Translations under genes and position numbers: made by a program | Notes under the pieces: model-generated | Told to the model about the DNA's origin: nothing | What the model saw: only the letters and a program-made list of their open reading frames with translations | Database searches by the model: none | Shown: positions 4,758 through 6,406 of the stretch, one piece after another | Layout of the letters: every line of letters begins with the position of its first letter | Position numbering within the stretch: the first letter of the stretch is position 1 | NCBI GenBank assembly: GCA_036277635.1 | Contig: DASUMP010000207.1 | Location: 1 to 6,406 of the forward strand | Length of the DNA stretch: 6,406 bases | Source of the DNA: DASUMP01 sp036277635 | GTDB lineage: Bacteria > Actinomycetota > Acidimicrobiia > IMCC26256 > PALSA-610 | Reading direction: 5' to 3'

Positions 4758-6038
4758 GTGGATGGTCGGCCGGGGAACGAGAACGGGTACGCGCGCGGCT
4801 ACACGCGGGTGCTCGGCGCCAACGCGATCTCGAACCTCGGCGACGGCATGCTGCTCGCGGCCGCGCCGCTGCTCGCCCTCGAGCTCACCGACGACGCGTT
4901 CCTCGTCGCGGGCGTGTCGGTCGCCGCGACGCTGCCGTGGCTGTTGGTCGGTCTCTTGTCGGGTGTGGTCGTCGATCGCATGGACCGACGGCTGTTGCGC
5001 GCGCTGGTCGACTCGCTGCGAGCGCTCGCCCTCGCCGTGTTCGCGCTCGCCGTCGCGCTCGACGTGGTGGAGCTGTGGATGCTCTTCGCCGTCGTCTTCG
5101 TGGTCGGGATCGGTGAGACGATCGCCGACACGGCGGCCCACGCGATGCTGCCGATGGTCGTCGCGCCCGAACGGCTACGCGTGGCGAACAGCCAGATCCA
5201 GGCGTCGACGCTCATCAGCGACCGCCTCGTGGGTCCGCCGCTCGGCGGGGTCGCGTTCGTGGCGGCCGCCTCGCTGCCGTTCTGGATCGATGCCGCGTCG
5301 TTCGCGATCGCCGGGGCGCTCGTGCTCAGCTTGCGGGGGCGGTTCCGGGCCGTCGCGCCCGACGTCGACATCGCGCCGACCCCTGATCGCGGGCGCGCCG
5401 ACGGTCTGCGTCGGGAGCTGACCGCGGGCCTGACCGCGCTGTTCGCGGATCCCATCCTCGGCGCGATGGCGCGAGTCGTGGCGGTGTGGAACGCGCTCGA
5501 CGCGATGATGACCGCGGTGCTCGTCGTCCTCGCGGGCGAGCGCCTCGGCATCGAGGGTGGCGGGTACGGCGTGCTCCTCGGCGCGCTCGCCGTCGGCGGG
5601 CTCATCGGCAGTGCGACCGCGCCCGCGATGCTGCGCTGGTTGGGCGACGGCGGCGCGCTGCTGTTCGTCATCGGTGCGTCGGTCGTGACCGCGGTCACCT
5701 TGGCGCTCACCACGACGCCGTGGGTCGCGGGGGCGGCGCTCGCGCTGGCCGGGTGGCTCGGCGTCACCTGGAACATCACCGGTGCCGCCTTGCGCCAAGA
5801 GCTCGTCCCGCCGCAGCTGCTCGGCCGGGTGACCTCGGCGTACCTGCTGTTCGCGCTCGGTGCGCTCCCGGTCGGCGCGGTCCTCGGTGGACTCGCGGCG
5901 CGCGTCGACATCCGGCTGCCGTACGCGATCGCGGCCGTCGGGTCGCTCGCGATCTACGTGTGGGCGCTGCCGCGGCTGTCGAACCGGCAGGTGGCACGCG
6001 CCCGGCGCCGTGCGACACCCGAGCGCTACGGCTTCTGA
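4758..6038 (+). CDS. Major facilitator superfamily permease (EntS/MFS_3-like), 12 TM
   Basis: The 426-residue protein is an integral inner-membrane transporter with about 12 hydrophobic segments, near residues 18-42, 46-72, 82-102, 104-126, 150-170, 172-192, 233-259, 268-292, 298-318, 321-343, 357-381 and 387-405. A charged central loop (about 193-227) divides two six-helix halves. The loop after helix 2 carries an MFS motif-A variant, GVVVDRMDRRLL (69-80). The early NAISNLGDG and the later VPPQLLGRVTSAY (350-362) resemble the enterobactin-exporter/macrolide-efflux branch, so proton-driven export is the likelier direction. The substrate is unknown. The start is a GTG at 4758 without a Shine-Dalgarno sequence but with a TAnnnT box six bases upstream, so the transcript may be leaderless. 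The tail (RARRRATPERYGF) is basic and should lie in the cytoplasm. The gene is single, divergent from the transpeptidase gene and convergent with the ModC-like gene across 10 bp. Confidence 0.88.
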   Translation: MDGRPGNENGYARGYTRVLGANAISNLGDGMLLAAAPLLALELTDDAFLVAGVSVAATLPWLLVGLLSGVVVDRMDRRLLRALVDSLRALALAVFALAVALDVVELWMLFAVVFVVGIGETIADTAAHAMLPMVVAPERLRVANSQIQASTLISDRLVGPPLGGVAFVAAASLPFWIDAASFAIAGALVLSLRGRFRAVAPDVDIAPTPDRGRADGLRRELTAGLTALFADPILGAMARVVAVWNALDAMMTAVLVVLAGERLGIEGGGYGVLLGALAVGGLIGSATAPAMLRWLGDGGALLFVIGASVVTAVTLALTTTPWVAGAALALAGWLGVTWNITGAALRQELVPPQLLGRVTSAYLLFALGALPVGAVLGGLAARVDIRLPYAIAAVGSLAIYVWALPRLSNRQVARARRRATPERYGF

Positions 6039-6048
6039 CCCGGCGCGG

Positions 6049-6406
6049 TCACTCGGCGGCGACGACCACTTCGCTCGCCTTCACGCTGTACCAGAGCTCC
6101 ACCCCGGTGCGGACGTCGAGCTCCTGGGCCGCGGCGCGGGTGATCTCGGCGACGAGAGGAACCGGCCCCGCGAGCTGGACGCGGGCGCGCGCGCCCTCGT
6201 CGTCGATCGCGACCACGCGGGCCGACCACACGTTGCGCGGCGAACCGTCGGGGCGCGTCGAGTAGAGCGCGACCGCGCGCGGGTGCACGATCGCGACGAC
6301 GGCGGTCCCCGCCGCCGGCTCCGCGTCCGCGACCGCGAGGTCGACGCCCGAAGCGAGCCGGACGGTGCCCGCGTCGACGACCCGGCCCCGCAGCAGGTTC
6401 ACGCCG
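6049..6406 (-). CDS. modC: C-terminal TOBE/MOP part of a ModC-like molybdate ABC transporter ATP-binding protein, 5' end beyond window
   Basis: Only the last 118 residues lie in the window; the reading frame is open to the right edge. They start GVNLLRGRV, the usual lead-in to the regulatory domain after the ATPase core, and contain GSPRNVW, then GPVPLVAEIT and the closing SVKASEV motif. These are hallmarks of the TOBE (MOP-like) domain of ModC proteins, which binds oxyanion and tunes ATPase activity. A GTG at 6402 could be read as a start giving a 117-residue stand-alone Mop-type protein, but the preceding Gly codon and the VNL-RGR lead-in fit an internal position better. The ATPase motifs (Walker A/B, LSGGQ) would lie beyond 6406, so the ABC assignment rests on domain resemblance. 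A related oxyanion transporter, such as for tungstate, is possible. The gene converges on the permease gene, leaving 10 bp between stops. Confidence 0.72.
   Translation of the reverse strand, partial: GVNLLRGRVVDAGTVRLASGVDLAVADAEPAAGTAVVAIVHPRAVALYSTRPDGSPRNVWSARVVAIDDEGARARVQLAGPVPLVAEITRAAAQELDVRTGVELWYSVKASEVVVAAE

Noticed and set aside
3364..5421. 685-codon plus-strand frame crossing the transpeptidase gene, the intergenic region and the permease
   Set aside because: Its repeats merely mirror the transpeptidase repeats on the other strand, and it continues out of frame into the permease; it is a composition artefact.
6039..6048. Terminator between the permease and ModC-like genes
   Set aside because: Only ten G/C bases separate the stops, with no hairpin plus T-tract visible.

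Overview
The window is very GC-rich (well above two thirds G+C by eye), with strong GC third-position bias, frequent GTG starts and almost no Shine-Dalgarno sequence in front of two plus-strand genes. This points to an actinomycetote. The secreted L,D-transpeptidase carries tandem GYW...DGG.F.FGDA.F.GS repeats, a repeat type I associate with class Acidimicrobiia, so that class is my best guess. No reference comparison was possible.

Layout, left to right. (1) Positions 1-1617, minus strand: a tightly packed set of three genes read in the order yqgE-like (UPF0301/AlgH), a small Rieske [2Fe-2S] protein, and a tandem double-hotdog thioesterase that runs off the left edge. The genes overlap by 10 and 4 nt, so co-transcription and translational coupling are likely. 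(2) Positions 1637-3040, plus strand: an FAD-linked 2-hydroxyacid dehydrogenase of the GlcD/D-2-hydroxyglutarate dehydrogenase type, divergent from yqgE across only 19 bp. (3) Positions 3020-4471, minus strand: an exported protein with six 42-residue repeats, a peptidoglycan-binding domain and a C-terminal YkuD L,D-transpeptidase domain. Its 3' end overlaps the dehydrogenase gene by 21 bp. (4) Positions 4472-4757: the only sizeable intergenic region, lying between two divergent starts and holding inverted repeats and a -10-like box. (5) Positions 4758-6038, plus strand: a 12-TM major facilitator superfamily permease. (6) Positions 6049-6406, minus strand: the C-terminal TOBE/MOP part of a ModC-like ABC ATPase, cut by the right edge.

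The genes do not form one pathway. The left operon and the dehydrogenase look like general acyl-CoA, redox and hydroxyacid metabolism, the transpeptidase is cell-wall remodelling, and the permease and ModC fragment are transport. I saw no mobile element, CRISPR array, tRNA or rRNA, and no evidence for a new defence or biosynthetic system. The most distinctive items are the recently homogenised repeat array in the transpeptidase, an additional CxxC motif in its catalytic domain, and two plus-strand genes whose TAnnnT boxes sit where a leaderless transcript would need them.
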